NCBI GenBank assembly: GCA_001701225.1
Contig: DAAQ01000011.1
Coordinates: 1-27,248 of the forward strand
From: Bacteroidales bacterium H5
GTDB lineage: Bacteria; Bacteroidota; Bacteroidia; Bacteroidales; Muribaculaceae
Length of the DNA: 27,248 nt
Direction of reading: 5' to 3'
The notes under the pieces are model-generated. The model was not told where the DNA came from. It did not search any database and saw nothing but the letters and a program-made list of their open reading frames with translations. Both the position numbers and the translations under genes were made by a program. This document shows positions 1 through 7,845 of the stretch, piece by piece (within the stretch, counting starts at the first letter, position 1; each line of letters opens with the position of its first letter).

Positions 1-3000
1 TTTATCGCACCACTACTAATTTCAAAATAGAGATACGTGCTCTCTCGCCTGAAGGTGAGGAGTTCAATTCCGAATGGTGCTCACGCTCGGACATCTCCAT
101 GATTCCATGGAATAACCTGAGACTTGTCACCATGTCACGCTACCCTGTGCCCACCGTAGCGACAGTATCAGACTGCACAGACACATCCTTCAGGGTCAAC
201 CTGCACCTGAGCTATGCCGAATCGGGCGATGATGCCACCAAGGGCTATTCAGACAATTTCCAGATAGATGCCGACGGCAATTTCGTGGCCGACAGACTCA
301 GGGTTGTACCCGTTGACGGGACAGCCGCCTCCTCACAGGCCCGTGAGGTATTCGAGAGCGACTGGAGCGACTATGTCATCACCGATGCCGACCGTGCAGC
401 CGGATATGTCGATGTGACCGGCCTCCGCGAGGGCACACGCTATATGGTGACACTTGTCAACAGCAATGTCGCAAGCGAACCCGATGCCGCATATAACACT
501 CTTTATGTCTGGACAACAGCTAATCTCGAGCCGATACTGATACCCCATCAGCCGACAGAAGAGTATGACGCATGCCTCATAGACGAAATCCTCAACGGAT
601 ATACCTCGGACACCTCGCTTCCCGAGGGGCAGGTATATTGGCTCGAGGGTGGCAAGGCTTATTGCATCAGCCAGAACGTCAACCTGGCCAAGGGCCTCAC
701 ACTCGAGACACGTCCCGAGGATGTGGCAGCCGGGCTCAAGGCCACAGTCTACCTCGGCGGAATCAGCGCTGATGGCGGCACAACCAATTTCATGCTCGGA
801 AGACAGGCTCAGGCCGGCGAGGGAATCACGTCCATCGAGATAGGCGACATCGCCTTCCGCAACCTGGATTTCGACTGCCCCCTCGCCGTAAACTACGGCA
901 TGAGCCAGGAGACCGGGGCATCGGCCACAGGCAACTATTTCGCCAACATGTACAGCAACGGACTCGGGTTCACCATCAGCTCGCTCACGTTCGATAGATG
1001 CTCGTTCCGTAATCTAAAGCGCGGTTTCATCCGTCTGCAGGGCAAATACTCCAAGGTGTTCAACAAGATCACCGTTGACGGCTGCCTCTTCAGCGACTGC
1101 GGCTATTATGACAAGAACGGCAGGGGCTATGCATGGTTCGCAAGCGACGGCAAGCAGACCGACACCAACATGTTCGCCGACCTCACATTCTCGAACAACA
1201 CCATCTATGACAGCCCCATGGACGCCATGTTCACTGACGGCACCAAGGAGCTCGGATATGCCGAGAGCGTGAAATGGAACATAAAGGTCTACAACAACAC
1301 CTTCTTCAATTTCTCGACACGCACTGCCGGACGTTACATCTTCAACATGCGCTATGTCCCCTCGGGCTCGCACATCAGCTTCGAGCGCAACCTCATCGTA
1401 CAGGCCGCAGCTGAAGGTGACGCACGTCCCCTCTCCCTGGCCGGAGCCGACATCCGCTCGATTACGGGAGCCGGACAGTTCTCGTACACCGTCAAGGACA
1501 ACTACTCTGTAGCCTCGCGTGCCTCAAACCAGGGCGACGACCGCGTGTTCATGGGCGGGGCATTCAGTGCCACAAAGAACTCATTCGGCATGTTCCCCGA
1601 CGCAGCCCTCGACTGCACCGCGGCAGACCTTATTGTGAAGCAGCTCACAGCCGAGGACGGCCATGCAATCACCCCCGAGGAGCTCTTCAACAACCCCGAC
1701 CCGCAATACACCCAGTATGACCCTGAGAAGGGCAACAGCCTCGACCATGCGGCTCCCGCAGACATCATGCAGGCCCTGAGCTACAAGACCCTCCCCGCAG
1801 TCATAACCGAGAAGAACATCGGCGATCCCCGCTGGCGCAACACCGTAACTGAGTCCGAGCCGATACTGATACCCCATCAGCCCACAGCCGAGTATGACGC
1901 ATGTCTCATAGACGAGATCCTCAACGGCTATACCTCGGACACCTCGCTTCCCGAGGGGCAGGTATATTGGCTCGAGGGTGGCAAGGCTTATTGCATCAGC
2001 CAGAACGTCAACCTTGCCAAGGGCCTCACACTCGAGACACGTCCCGAGGATGTAGCAGCCGGGCTCAAGGCCACCGTCTATCTCGGAGGCATCGGTGCAG
2101 ACGGCAGATCATATCAATTCATGCTCGGCAGAATGCCTGAAAACGGTGAAAACATCACTTCTATTGAGATAGGTGACATCGCCTTCCGCAACCTGGATTT
2201 CGACTGCCCGCTCGCCGTAAACTACGGCAAGAACCAGGAGACCGGGGCATCAGCCACAGGCAACTATTTCGCCAACATGTATAGCAACGCTCTCGGGTTC
2301 ACCATCAACTCGCTAACGTTCGAAGGATGCTCGTTCCGTAATATCACACGTGGCTTCCTGCGTCTGCAGGGCAACTACTCCAAGGTGTTCAACAAGATTA
2401 CCGTTGACGGCTGCCTCTTCAGCGACTGCGGCTACTATGACAAGAACGGCAGGGGCTATGCATGGTTCACAAGCGACGGCAAGCAGACTGACACCAACAT
2501 GTTCGCCGATGTCACATTCTCGAACAACACCATCTATGACAGCCCCATGGACGGCATGTTTACAGATGGGAACAAGAAACTTGATTATGCCGAGAGCGTG
2601 AAATGGAATATCAAAGTCTACAACAACACCTTCTTCAATTTCTCGACACGCACTACCGGACGTTACATCTTCAACCTGCGCTATGTCCCCTCGGGCTCAC
2701 ACATCAGCTTCGAGCGCAACCTCATCGTACAAGCTGCTGCCGAGGGTGACTCACGTCCCCTCAACCTGGCCGGAGCCGACATCCGCGAGCGCATGGGAGC
2801 CGGGGAGTTCTCATACACCGTCAAGGACAACTATTCGGTAGCATCGCGCACCGCAAACCAGGGTGACGACCGTGTGTTCACATCCGGGGCATTCAGTGAC
2901 ACAAGGAACTCGTTCGGAATGTTCAGAACCGAGGCACTCGACTGCACCACGGCAGACCTTGTCGTGAAGCAGCTCACAGCCGAGGACGGTCATGCAATCA

Positions 3001-3170
3001 CCCCCGAGGAGCTCTTCAACAACCCCGACCCGCAATACACCCAATATGACCCTGAGAAGGGTAACAGCCTCGACCACGCGGCACCCGCAGACATCATGGA
3101 GGCCCTGCGCTACAAGATCCTTCCGGCAGTCATAACCGAGAAGAACATCGGCGATTCCCGCTGGCGTTAA
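1..3170 (+). CDS. DUF4957/DUF5123-type surface beta-helix protein, two tandem modules (5' end outside window)
   Basis: The reading frame is open from base 3 through the left edge, so the ATG at 99 is internal and the signal peptide lies outside the window. The first ~140 visible residues look like fibronectin-III/SusE-like beta strands (for example a 'LREGTRYMVTLVNS' segment). Two tandem copies of a ~438-residue module follow. Each opens with 'EPILIPHQPT' (bases 528 and 1857) and ends with a 'GD(P/S)RWR' motif. The module reads as a right-handed parallel beta-helix of the DUF4957/DUF5123 kind ('YWLEGGKAY', 'NLDFDCPLA', 'DGCLFSDCGYYD'), a family found as secreted or surface proteins in Bacteroidota polysaccharide-use loci. 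A carbohydrate-binding or lyase-like surface role is inference; I see no catalytic residues I can name. The oddity is the internal duplication: identical over long stretches, with substitutions grouped in short patches. A terminator follows the stop. Confidence 0.85.
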   Translation, partial: YRTTTNFKIEIRALSPEGEEFNSEWCSRSDISMIPWNNLRLVTMSRYPVPTVATVSDCTDTSFRVNLHLSYAESGDDATKGYSDNFQIDADGNFVADRLRVVPVDGTAASSQAREVFESDWSDYVITDADRAAGYVDVTGLREGTRYMVTLVNSNVASEPDAAYNTLYVWTTANLEPILIPHQPTEEYDACLIDEILNGYTSDTSLPEGQVYWLEGGKAYCISQNVNLAKGLTLETRPEDVAAGLKATVYLGGISADGGTTNFMLGRQAQAGEGITSIEIGDIAFRNLDFDCPLAVNYGMSQETGASATGNYFANMYSNGLGFTISSLTFDRCSFRNLKRGFIRLQGKYSKVFNKITVDGCLFSDCGYYDKNGRGYAWFASDGKQTDTNMFADLTFSNNTIYDSPMDAMFTDGTKELGYAESVKWNIKVYNNTFFNFSTRTAGRYIFNMRYVPSGSHISFERNLIVQAAAEGDARPLSLAGADIRSITGAGQFSYTVKDNYSVASRASNQGDDRVFMGGAFSATKNSFGMFPDAALDCTAADLIVKQLTAEDGHAITPEELFNNPDPQYTQYDPEKGNSLDHAAPADIMQALSYKTLPAVITEKNIGDPRWRNTVTESEPILIPHQPTAEYDACLIDEILNGYTSDTSLPEGQVYWLEGGKAYCISQNVNLAKGLTLETRPEDVAAGLKATVYLGGIGADGRSYQFMLGRMPENGENITSIEIGDIAFRNLDFDCPLAVNYGKNQETGASATGNYFANMYSNALGFTINSLTFEGCSFRNITRGFLRLQGNYSKVFNKITVDGCLFSDCGYYDKNGRGYAWFTSDGKQTDTNMFADVTFSNNTIYDSPMDGMFTDGNKKLDYAESVKWNIKVYNNTFFNFSTRTTGRYIFNLRYVPSGSHISFERNLIVQAAAEGDSRPLNLAGADIRERMGAGEFSYTVKDNYSVASRTANQGDDRVFTSGAFSDTRNSFGMFRTEALDCTTADLVVKQLTAEDGHAITPEELFNNPDPQYTQYDPEKGNSLDHAAPADIMEALRYKILPAVITEKNIGDSRWR
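528..3167 (+). repeat. Intragenic tandem duplication, 1329-base period
   Basis: The module beginning at 528 is repeated from 1857 in the same frame (443 codons apart). Most of the DNA is identical, including many synonymous positions. Differences cluster around 769-820 versus 2098-2149, around 985-1030 versus 2314-2359, and near 1240-1260 versus 2569-2589. This looks like a recent duplication of a whole domain, or one kept alike by gene conversion. Confidence 0.95.
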
Positions 3171-3201
3171 ACCTCTCAGAAGGAAGCATATTCCACACCG
3201 A

Positions 3202-3233
3202 CGCTCCGCATCCACAGTGCGGGGCGTTTTTTT
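3202..3233 (+). terminator. Rho-independent terminator of the surface-protein gene
   Basis: CGCTCCGCA (3202-3210) pairs with TGCGGGGCG (3218-3226) through one G-T pair over a 7-base loop. Seven T residues follow (3227-3233). It lies 31 bases after the TAA at 3168-3170. Confidence 0.9.
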
Positions 3234-3337
3234 GTCCTGAACAATCGCAGGTGGACTTGTGTTATAGAAAGTGAACGAATCACAAAAAAGGACATTCACC
3301 AACAAATTTCCATAATTCATTCAACACAAAGACTATT

Positions 3338-3850
3338 ATGAAACGACTGTTACTTATCTTCTGCGCAGTGATGGGCATGGCCCTCGGCGCGAGCGCACAG
3401 CGTGCCGAACTCCAGCTGGGCTATGGCGGCTACACACAGATGGACGCCACAAACATGCACGACGGCGGCAAGGTAGACAATGCGTGGGGCGCACTGACCG
3501 CGGGAGTCAATTTCAAGGTTGCTCCTTCGTTCAAATTAGGCGTGACATACACATTCTCGTCGACCGAGTACAAGCACTCTGACGCGAATGCCTACTATCA
3601 TGTGTTCATGCTCAACGGCTACTATGACTACTGGCGCAACTCTATCGTGAAGCTCTATGCTCACGGTGCACTCGGTGTGTGCATGACCCACATGGCCGAC
3701 GACAACTGGAGCAAGAACAAGGGGTATTTCGCATTCCAGGCATCTCCCCTCGGTGCAGAGGTAGGTCTGTCGAGAGCAGCCTCGATATTCGGCGAGGTCG
3801 GCTTCGGCGCACAGGGGCTGCTGCAGGTAGGTTTCAGGCTGCACCTTTGA
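3338..3850 (+). CDS. Small outer-membrane beta-barrel protein
   Basis: This 170-residue protein starts with a clear Sec signal peptide: Lys-Arg, then a hydrophobic core, and a likely signal peptidase I site after Ala20 in 'GASA|Q'. The mature ~150 residues show alternating hydrophobic/polar strands rich in Gly and aromatics ('LQLGYGGY', 'KLGVTYTF', 'HVFMLNGYYDYW', 'GEVGFGAQG') and end in 'LLQVGFRLHL'. That fits an eight-stranded OmpA/OmpW-like barrel in the outer membrane. The exact family is not recognised and no ligand is predicted. It follows a terminator, so it needs its own promoter, but I found no TAnnTTTG element in 3234-3337. A 51-base gap separates it from the next small gene on the same strand, so the two may be co-transcribed. 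Confidence 0.75.
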   Translation: MKRLLLIFCAVMGMALGASAQRAELQLGYGGYTQMDATNMHDGGKVDNAWGALTAGVNFKVAPSFKLGVTYTFSSTEYKHSDANAYYHVFMLNGYYDYWRNSIVKLYAHGALGVCMTHMADDNWSKNKGYFAFQASPLGAEVGLSRAASIFGEVGFGAQGLLQVGFRLHL

Positions 3851-3901
3851 GATAGGCTAAAGGTTAAGGGTTAAAGCTTTCTAAAACTAACAATAAATCA
3901 T

Positions 3902-4138
3902 ATGAACGACAGGATTTCGTATGAGGAGCGCAAGGAGCTCCCCGACAGCGTCTACGGTCTGCCCGAAAGACGCGAGTATCCGATGCCCGATGCGGCGCAC
4001 GTCCGCGCCGCCGAGGCCTATTTCCGCTATTGCCCGGAAGAGCTTAAACCCAAGCTGGCCCGTGCCATCCTTGCCCGCGCCCAGGAATATGGCGTGGACG
4101 TCGAAAGCCCTACCGTGCTACAGTACGCACAGGAATAG
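3902..4138 (+). CDS. 78-residue DUF6582-like protein
   Basis: This is a short acidic, helical protein. Its N-terminal half carries the pattern 'LPDSVYGLPERREYPMPD' followed by 'AAHVRAAEAYF'. That matches the LPxSxFxxPxxRxYPIxDxxHxxxA signature I know from DUF6582-like segments, which are often found in phage structural proteins and sometimes alone in bacterial genomes. The C-terminal half ('LKPKLARAILARAQEYGV') fits the helical Arg-rich end of the same domain. Function is unknown. The start at 3902 is the first ATG after an AT-rich stretch with no clear ribosome site. The +1-frame reading from 3921 is a shadow. It lies between a barrel-protein gene and an elaborate hairpin, with no phage genes nearby. 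Family assignment is from memory of the motif. Confidence 0.7.
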   Translation: MNDRISYEERKELPDSVYGLPERREYPMPDAAHVRAAEAYFRYCPEELKPKLARAILARAQEYGVDVESPTVLQYAQE

Positions 4139-4163
4139 GACTAAACAGCAATAGGTTATAGCA

Positions 4164-4209
4164 CCAATAGGACTAATAGTGCCGATATGGCAGATATTAG
4201 CCCTATTGG
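4164..4209. terminator. Long inverted repeat between convergent genes, likely bidirectional terminator
   Basis: CCAATAGGACTAATA (4164-4178) pairs with TATTAGCCCTATTGG (4195-4209) at 14 of 15 positions. The 16-base loop holds a second small stem, TGCC (4180-4183) with GGCA (4189-4192). A T-rich stretch follows on the plus strand (4210-4219). It lies between a plus-strand gene ending at 4138 and radA ending at 4234 on the minus strand, which suits a shared terminator. Confidence 0.75.
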
Positions 4210-4233
4210 TCTTATTTGTCTATCCCTAAACCC

Positions 4234-5613
4234 TCAGGCGAACAAGGCCCTGAAGGCTTCTTCGACCTTGGAGACCTGGATGAGGCGGATGGTGAATGTG
4301 GATGTGTCAACACCTTTGAGATTGGAGGCGGGGATAAGCATTGTCTCCATACCGAGCTTCTCGGCCTCGCGTATGCGCTGCTCGAGACGGCTCACGGGAC
4401 GGATCTCGCCCGACAGACCGACCTCTCCGGCCATGCAGGTGAGTGGCGGGATGGTCATGTCGACGTTGCTCGAGAGGATAGCGCATATCACTGCAAGGTC
4501 GAGGGCCGGGTCGTTGACTTTGAGACCTCCGGCTATGTTGAGGAAGACATCCTTGGCGGCGAGCTTGAATCCGACACGTTTCTCGAGCACTGCCAGCAGC
4601 ATGTTCATGCGCTTGGAGTCAAATCCGTTGACAGTTCGCTGAGGCGTGCCGTAGGCTGCTGTCGACACAAGTGCCTGGGTCTCGATGAGGAATGGACGTG
4701 CCCCCTCGATGGTTACGCCCACCGCTATGCCCGAAAGCTCCTCGCGTTCGGCGATATTGCCCGTGAGCAGTTCCGAGGGATTTGATACCTCGCGCAGTCC
4801 GCGCTGGCACATCTCATAGATGCCGAGCTCGGATGTCGAGCCGAAACGGTTCTTGATGGCGCGCAGCAGACGGTACATGTGGCGCGTATCACCCTCGAAC
4901 TGCAGCACGGCGTCGACTATATGCTCGAGCACCTTGGGACCCGCAATGCTGCCCTCTTTGGTGATATGGCCGATGAGTATGACCGGGGTACCAGACTCCT
5001 TGGCATAGCGCAGCAGTTCTGTGGCACACTCGCGTACCTGCGAGACACTGCCGGGAGCCGAATCGAGGTCGTCTGACGACACGGTCTGTATCGAGTCGAC
5101 AATGACCAGGCCGGGACTCATGGAGTCGATGTGCTGCATGATATTCTGCAGCGATGTCTCACAGGCAATGAAAACATTGTCGCTGGGACGCCCTATGCGG
5201 TCGGCGCGCATCTTGATCTGCTGGGCGCTCTCCTCGCCCGATATATAGAGGATGTTGCGCGACTTGATGGAGAGTATATTCTGCAGCACAAGGGTAGACT
5301 TGCCGATGCCCGGCTCACCGCCGATGAGGATGATGCTCCCGGCAACAAGGCCGCCCCCGAGCACGCGGTTAAGCTCGGCCGACGGCATGCGTATGCGCTC
5401 CTCGTGCGAGGCTTCGATGCTGCTCACTGCCTGGGGACGTGTGGGGGCATTGAGTCCCGCACGACGCGACTCGCCGCGCACACCTTTCTTTTTTGGAGCG
5501 ATACGTTCCTCGACCATGGTGTTCCACTCGCCGCACGCGGGGCAGCGTCCCGCCCATTTGGGTGACTCGGCCCCGCAACTGCTGCAGAACCATGCTGTCT
5601 TTGCCTCTTTCAT
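4234..5613 (-). CDS. radA: DNA repair protein RadA/Sms
   Basis: RadA is a RecA-like, hexameric branch-migration ATPase that helps process recombination intermediates in the cytoplasm. From Met at 5613 the protein has 459 residues, the usual length. Its parts are an N-terminal zinc finger (Cys10, Cys13, Cys24, Cys27), Walker A 'GGEPGIGKST' at about 98-107, Walker B 'LVIVDS' at about 169-174, the RadA signature 'KNRFG' at about 254-258, and a Lon-protease-like C-terminal domain ('ALDLAVICAILSSN', 'GEVGLSGEIRPV'). I chose 5613 over an upstream in-frame Met at 5694. The family begins a few residues before the zinc finger, and the 5613 ATG overlaps the TGA of the upstream methyltransferase in a four-base ATGA, a sign of translational coupling. 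Confidence 0.97.
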   Translation of the reverse strand: MKEAKTAWFCSSCGAESPKWAGRCPACGEWNTMVEERIAPKKKGVRGESRRAGLNAPTRPQAVSSIEASHEERIRMPSAELNRVLGGGLVAGSIILIGGEPGIGKSTLVLQNILSIKSRNILYISGEESAQQIKMRADRIGRPSDNVFIACETSLQNIMQHIDSMSPGLVIVDSIQTVSSDDLDSAPGSVSQVRECATELLRYAKESGTPVILIGHITKEGSIAGPKVLEHIVDAVLQFEGDTRHMYRLLRAIKNRFGSTSELGIYEMCQRGLREVSNPSELLTGNIAEREELSGIAVGVTIEGARPFLIETQALVSTAAYGTPQRTVNGFDSKRMNMLLAVLEKRVGFKLAAKDVFLNIAGGLKVNDPALDLAVICAILSSNVDMTIPPLTCMAGEVGLSGEIRPVSRLEQRIREAEKLGMETMLIPASNLKGVDTSTFTIRLIQVSKVEEAFRALFA

Positions 5614-6377
5614 ATTCCGCGGAATTTGGCAAGTGTTATGGCGGTGGCGATGGCGGCGTTGAGGCTTTCGCCCGTCACACGCCCCTCGGGCCACGACGGT
5701 ATCAGGAAACGGTGAGTCACCGTGGCCTCGACCTCGGGCGATATGCCGTTACCCTCGTTGCCTATTACGACTATACCCTCAGACGGGAGCGCGGTCTGCG
5801 TGATGGGCTCGCCGTCAAGGAATGTCCCGAAGACCCCTGCGGCACCCTCGCCACGCAAACGCATGATGGTGTCGGGGAGGTCGCAATAATGAAGCCTGAC
5901 ACGCGATATTGACCCCATGGTGGCCTGGATTACCTTCGGGCTGTAGCACGAGGCGGTCTCATGAGAACAGATGATGTCAGTAACTCCGAACCAGTCGGCC
6001 ACACGGATGATGGTGCCGAGGTTGCCGGGATCCTGGATGGTATCGAGCGCAAGGAGGAGCCGGCCCTTCGGCGAGGGTAGCGGTGCCTCGGGAGGTATGC
6101 GGTAGACGGCGATGACATCAGGTGCGGTGACCAGCGACGACATGCGCCCGAGCTCGCCGCGGCGCGCCTCGGTGGCCGCTGCCGCCATGTCGGGGTGTGC
6201 CTCAATCCAGTCTGATGTGGCATACAGGGCCTCGGCCTCGAAATAGCTGTATGTATCGAGCACACATTTGGTGCCCTCGGCCTTGAAAAGCCCCGTCTTA
6301 CGGCGCCCCTTGCGTGTGTCGAGCGATGCGACCAGGGCCACCGTGGCATTGGTGAGGATGCGGTTGTTTTCCATCAT
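5610..6377 (-). CDS. SpoU/TrmH-family RNA 2'-O-methyltransferase
   Basis: This 255-residue protein would methylate a ribose 2'-OH in rRNA or tRNA using S-adenosylmethionine. The three SpoU motifs are present: 'DPGNLGTIIR' (about 116-125), 'IGNEGNGIS' (about 205-213) and 'SLNAAIA' (about 238-244), forming the knotted cofactor site. A ~100-residue N-terminal part precedes them and fits the substrate-binding domain of the RlmB/TrmH group. The target nucleotide cannot be told from sequence. The frame stays open upstream to 6758, but the promoter element at 6383-6390 fixes the start at 6377 (or the adjacent Met at 6374). The product is thus read from a leaderless or nearly leaderless mRNA. It is translationally coupled to radA through an ATGA overlap. 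Confidence 0.93.
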   Translation of the reverse strand: MMENNRILTNATVALVASLDTRKGRRKTGLFKAEGTKCVLDTYSYFEAEALYATSDWIEAHPDMAAAATEARRGELGRMSSLVTAPDVIAVYRIPPEAPLPSPKGRLLLALDTIQDPGNLGTIIRVADWFGVTDIICSHETASCYSPKVIQATMGSISRVRLHYCDLPDTIMRLRGEGAAGVFGTFLDGEPITQTALPSEGIVVIGNEGNGISPEVEATVTHRFLIPSWPEGRVTGESLNAAIATAITLAKFRGI

Positions 6378-6382
6378 ATTGA

Positions 6383-6390
6383 CAAAGTTA
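6383..6390 (-). promoter_or_regulatory. Bacteroidota -7 promoter element for the methyltransferase-radA operon
   Basis: The minus strand reads TAACTTTG, matching TAnnTTTG. Only five bases separate it from the ATG at 6377, so transcription should begin at or next to the start codon. No good -33 TTTG was found at normal spacing. Confidence 0.75.
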
Positions 6391-6413
6391 AGCAAAAAAC
6401 ATGATTTTTTCAT

Positions 6414-6421
6414 TAACTTTG
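6414..6421 (+). promoter_or_regulatory. Bacteroidota -7 promoter element for the phosphotransferase operon
   Basis: TAACTTTG matches TAnnTTTG. It lies 11 bases before the ATG at 6433 and 26 before the in-frame ATG at 6448. It diverges from the element at 6383-6390, with 23 bases between the two. Confidence 0.75.
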
Positions 6422-6432
6422 CAAAATAATAT

Positions 6433-7845
6433 ATGGCCAGGACAACTATGGTACTCGAAGAACTATACACCTCACTGACGGGCCAGCCCCCCGTGCAGGT
6501 CACACCTCTGACCCCTGCCGGGTCATCGCGCAGATATTTCAGGCTGTCGGGCCCGACGGATGTTGTCGGAGTCACAGGCACGAACAGGGCCGAGAACGAA
6601 GCCTTCATATATCTGTCCGAGCATTTCACCGCACTGGGGCTTCCGGCTCCGGCCGTGCTTGCCGTGAGCCGCGACAGGATGTCATACCTGCAGACCGACC
6701 TCGGCGACACCAGCCTGTGGGAGCTGCGCGACGACATCGCACTGCTCCGGCGCACCATGGAGGAGCTGCCGAAAATGCAGACCTTGGGGCTCGACGGATT
6801 CGACTGGGCACGCTGCTATCCTGTGAGCTCGTTCAACGCGCGCTCGGTGATGTGGGACCTCAACTATTTCAAATACTCATACCTCAACCTCACGGGACTG
6901 CCGTACTCAGAGCCTCATCTTGAGGAGGCCATGCGGCATCTGGCCGAGCGCACCGAGCAACTGCTCAACCCGCGCGACTCGGGACTGATGCTGCGCGACT
7001 GCCAGACCCGCAACGTGATGGTTCGGGATGGCAAACCATGGTTCATCGACTTTCAGGGAGCACGTCGCGGTCCGTTGGCATACGATGTGGCGTCGTTCGC
7101 ATGGCAAGCCAAAGCCGGGTTCAGTGCCGCGACACGGCGTGAGCTTACAGAACAGTATAAGAGCGCGCTCGGCGAGCTGCGTGAGGTGTCGTCCGACTTT
7201 GACCGCCAGGTCGAGGAGATGGCCCTGCTGAGAACCTTGCAGGTATTGGGAGCCTACGGCTTCCGGGGGCTTGTGGAAAAGAAAGGGCATTTTATACAAA
7301 GTATTCCCTTCGCGCTTGCCAACCTGCGCGAACTGCTCGGGATGGGACTGCTCGACACTCCGAAGCTAAAATATCTCGGCTCGCTGCTGCGCGACGTAGC
7401 CGTGAAGCCCCCCGTCGAGTTCATCCCCGCTCCTGCCGAGGGACTCACTGTCAGGGTGACAAGTTTCTCATACAAGAAAGGACTCCCGGTCGACCCCTCG
7501 GGCAACGGAGGGGGGTTCGTGTTCGACTGCCGCGCCATGGACAATCCGGGGCGTTATGACGAATACAAACCGCTGACCGGACTGGACGAGCCTGTCATAA
7601 GATTCCTCGAGGAGCGGGGCGAGATACAGGTATTCCTCGACGAGTGCTATGCCCTGGCCGACAAGGCGATAGCGAACTATCTGCAACGCAGTTTCACGTC
7701 ACTGTCGGTGAGCTTCGGATGCACCGGGGGACGCCACCGCAGCGTCTACTCGGCCCAACACATGGCCGAGCATATCAAGGAGCGTTTTCCCAAAGTCAAC
7801 GTCATACTCTGCCACCGTGAGCGTGGCATATCCAAGGTATTATGA
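6433..7845 (+). CDS. APH-fold sugar kinase (AmgK-like) fused to RapZ C-terminal domain
   Basis: This is a 470-residue two-domain protein. Residues ~20-310 form an aminoglycoside-phosphotransferase-type kinase with a catalytic-loop-like 'LRDCQTRN' (Asp189, Asn194) and metal site 'IDFQGA' (Asp206). This is the fold of the cell-wall amino-sugar kinase AmgK. Residues ~335-470 match the C-terminal domain of RapZ, with 'GCTGGRHRSVY' at 429-439; in E. coli that domain senses glucosamine-6-phosphate. The next gene is a MurU-like nucleotidyltransferase overlapping by ATGA. Together they suggest MurNAc/GlcNAc anomeric phosphorylation and UDP-MurNAc recycling, possibly gated by an amino-sugar phosphate; the gating is inference. 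Start: ATG 6433 gives a leader of about five bases. ATG 6448 has AGGA six bases upstream and is a serious alternative. Confidence 0.88.
   Translation: MARTTMVLEELYTSLTGQPPVQVTPLTPAGSSRRYFRLSGPTDVVGVTGTNRAENEAFIYLSEHFTALGLPAPAVLAVSRDRMSYLQTDLGDTSLWELRDDIALLRRTMEELPKMQTLGLDGFDWARCYPVSSFNARSVMWDLNYFKYSYLNLTGLPYSEPHLEEAMRHLAERTEQLLNPRDSGLMLRDCQTRNVMVRDGKPWFIDFQGARRGPLAYDVASFAWQAKAGFSAATRRELTEQYKSALGELREVSSDFDRQVEEMALLRTLQVLGAYGFRGLVEKKGHFIQSIPFALANLRELLGMGLLDTPKLKYLGSLLRDVAVKPPVEFIPAPAEGLTVRVTSFSYKKGLPVDPSGNGGGFVFDCRAMDNPGRYDEYKPLTGLDEPVIRFLEERGEIQVFLDECYALADKAIANYLQRSFTSLSVSFGCTGGRHRSVYSAQHMAEHIKERFPKVNVILCHRERGISKVL

Noticed and set aside
5614..5694. In-frame N-terminal extension of radA
   Set aside because: The Arg/His-rich stretch lies inside the methyltransferase gene, and the zinc finger should begin the protein near residue 10.
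6378..6758. 127-codon N-terminal extension of the methyltransferase frame
   Set aside because: It runs through the divergent promoters and into the opposite gene; no SpoU protein has such a segment.
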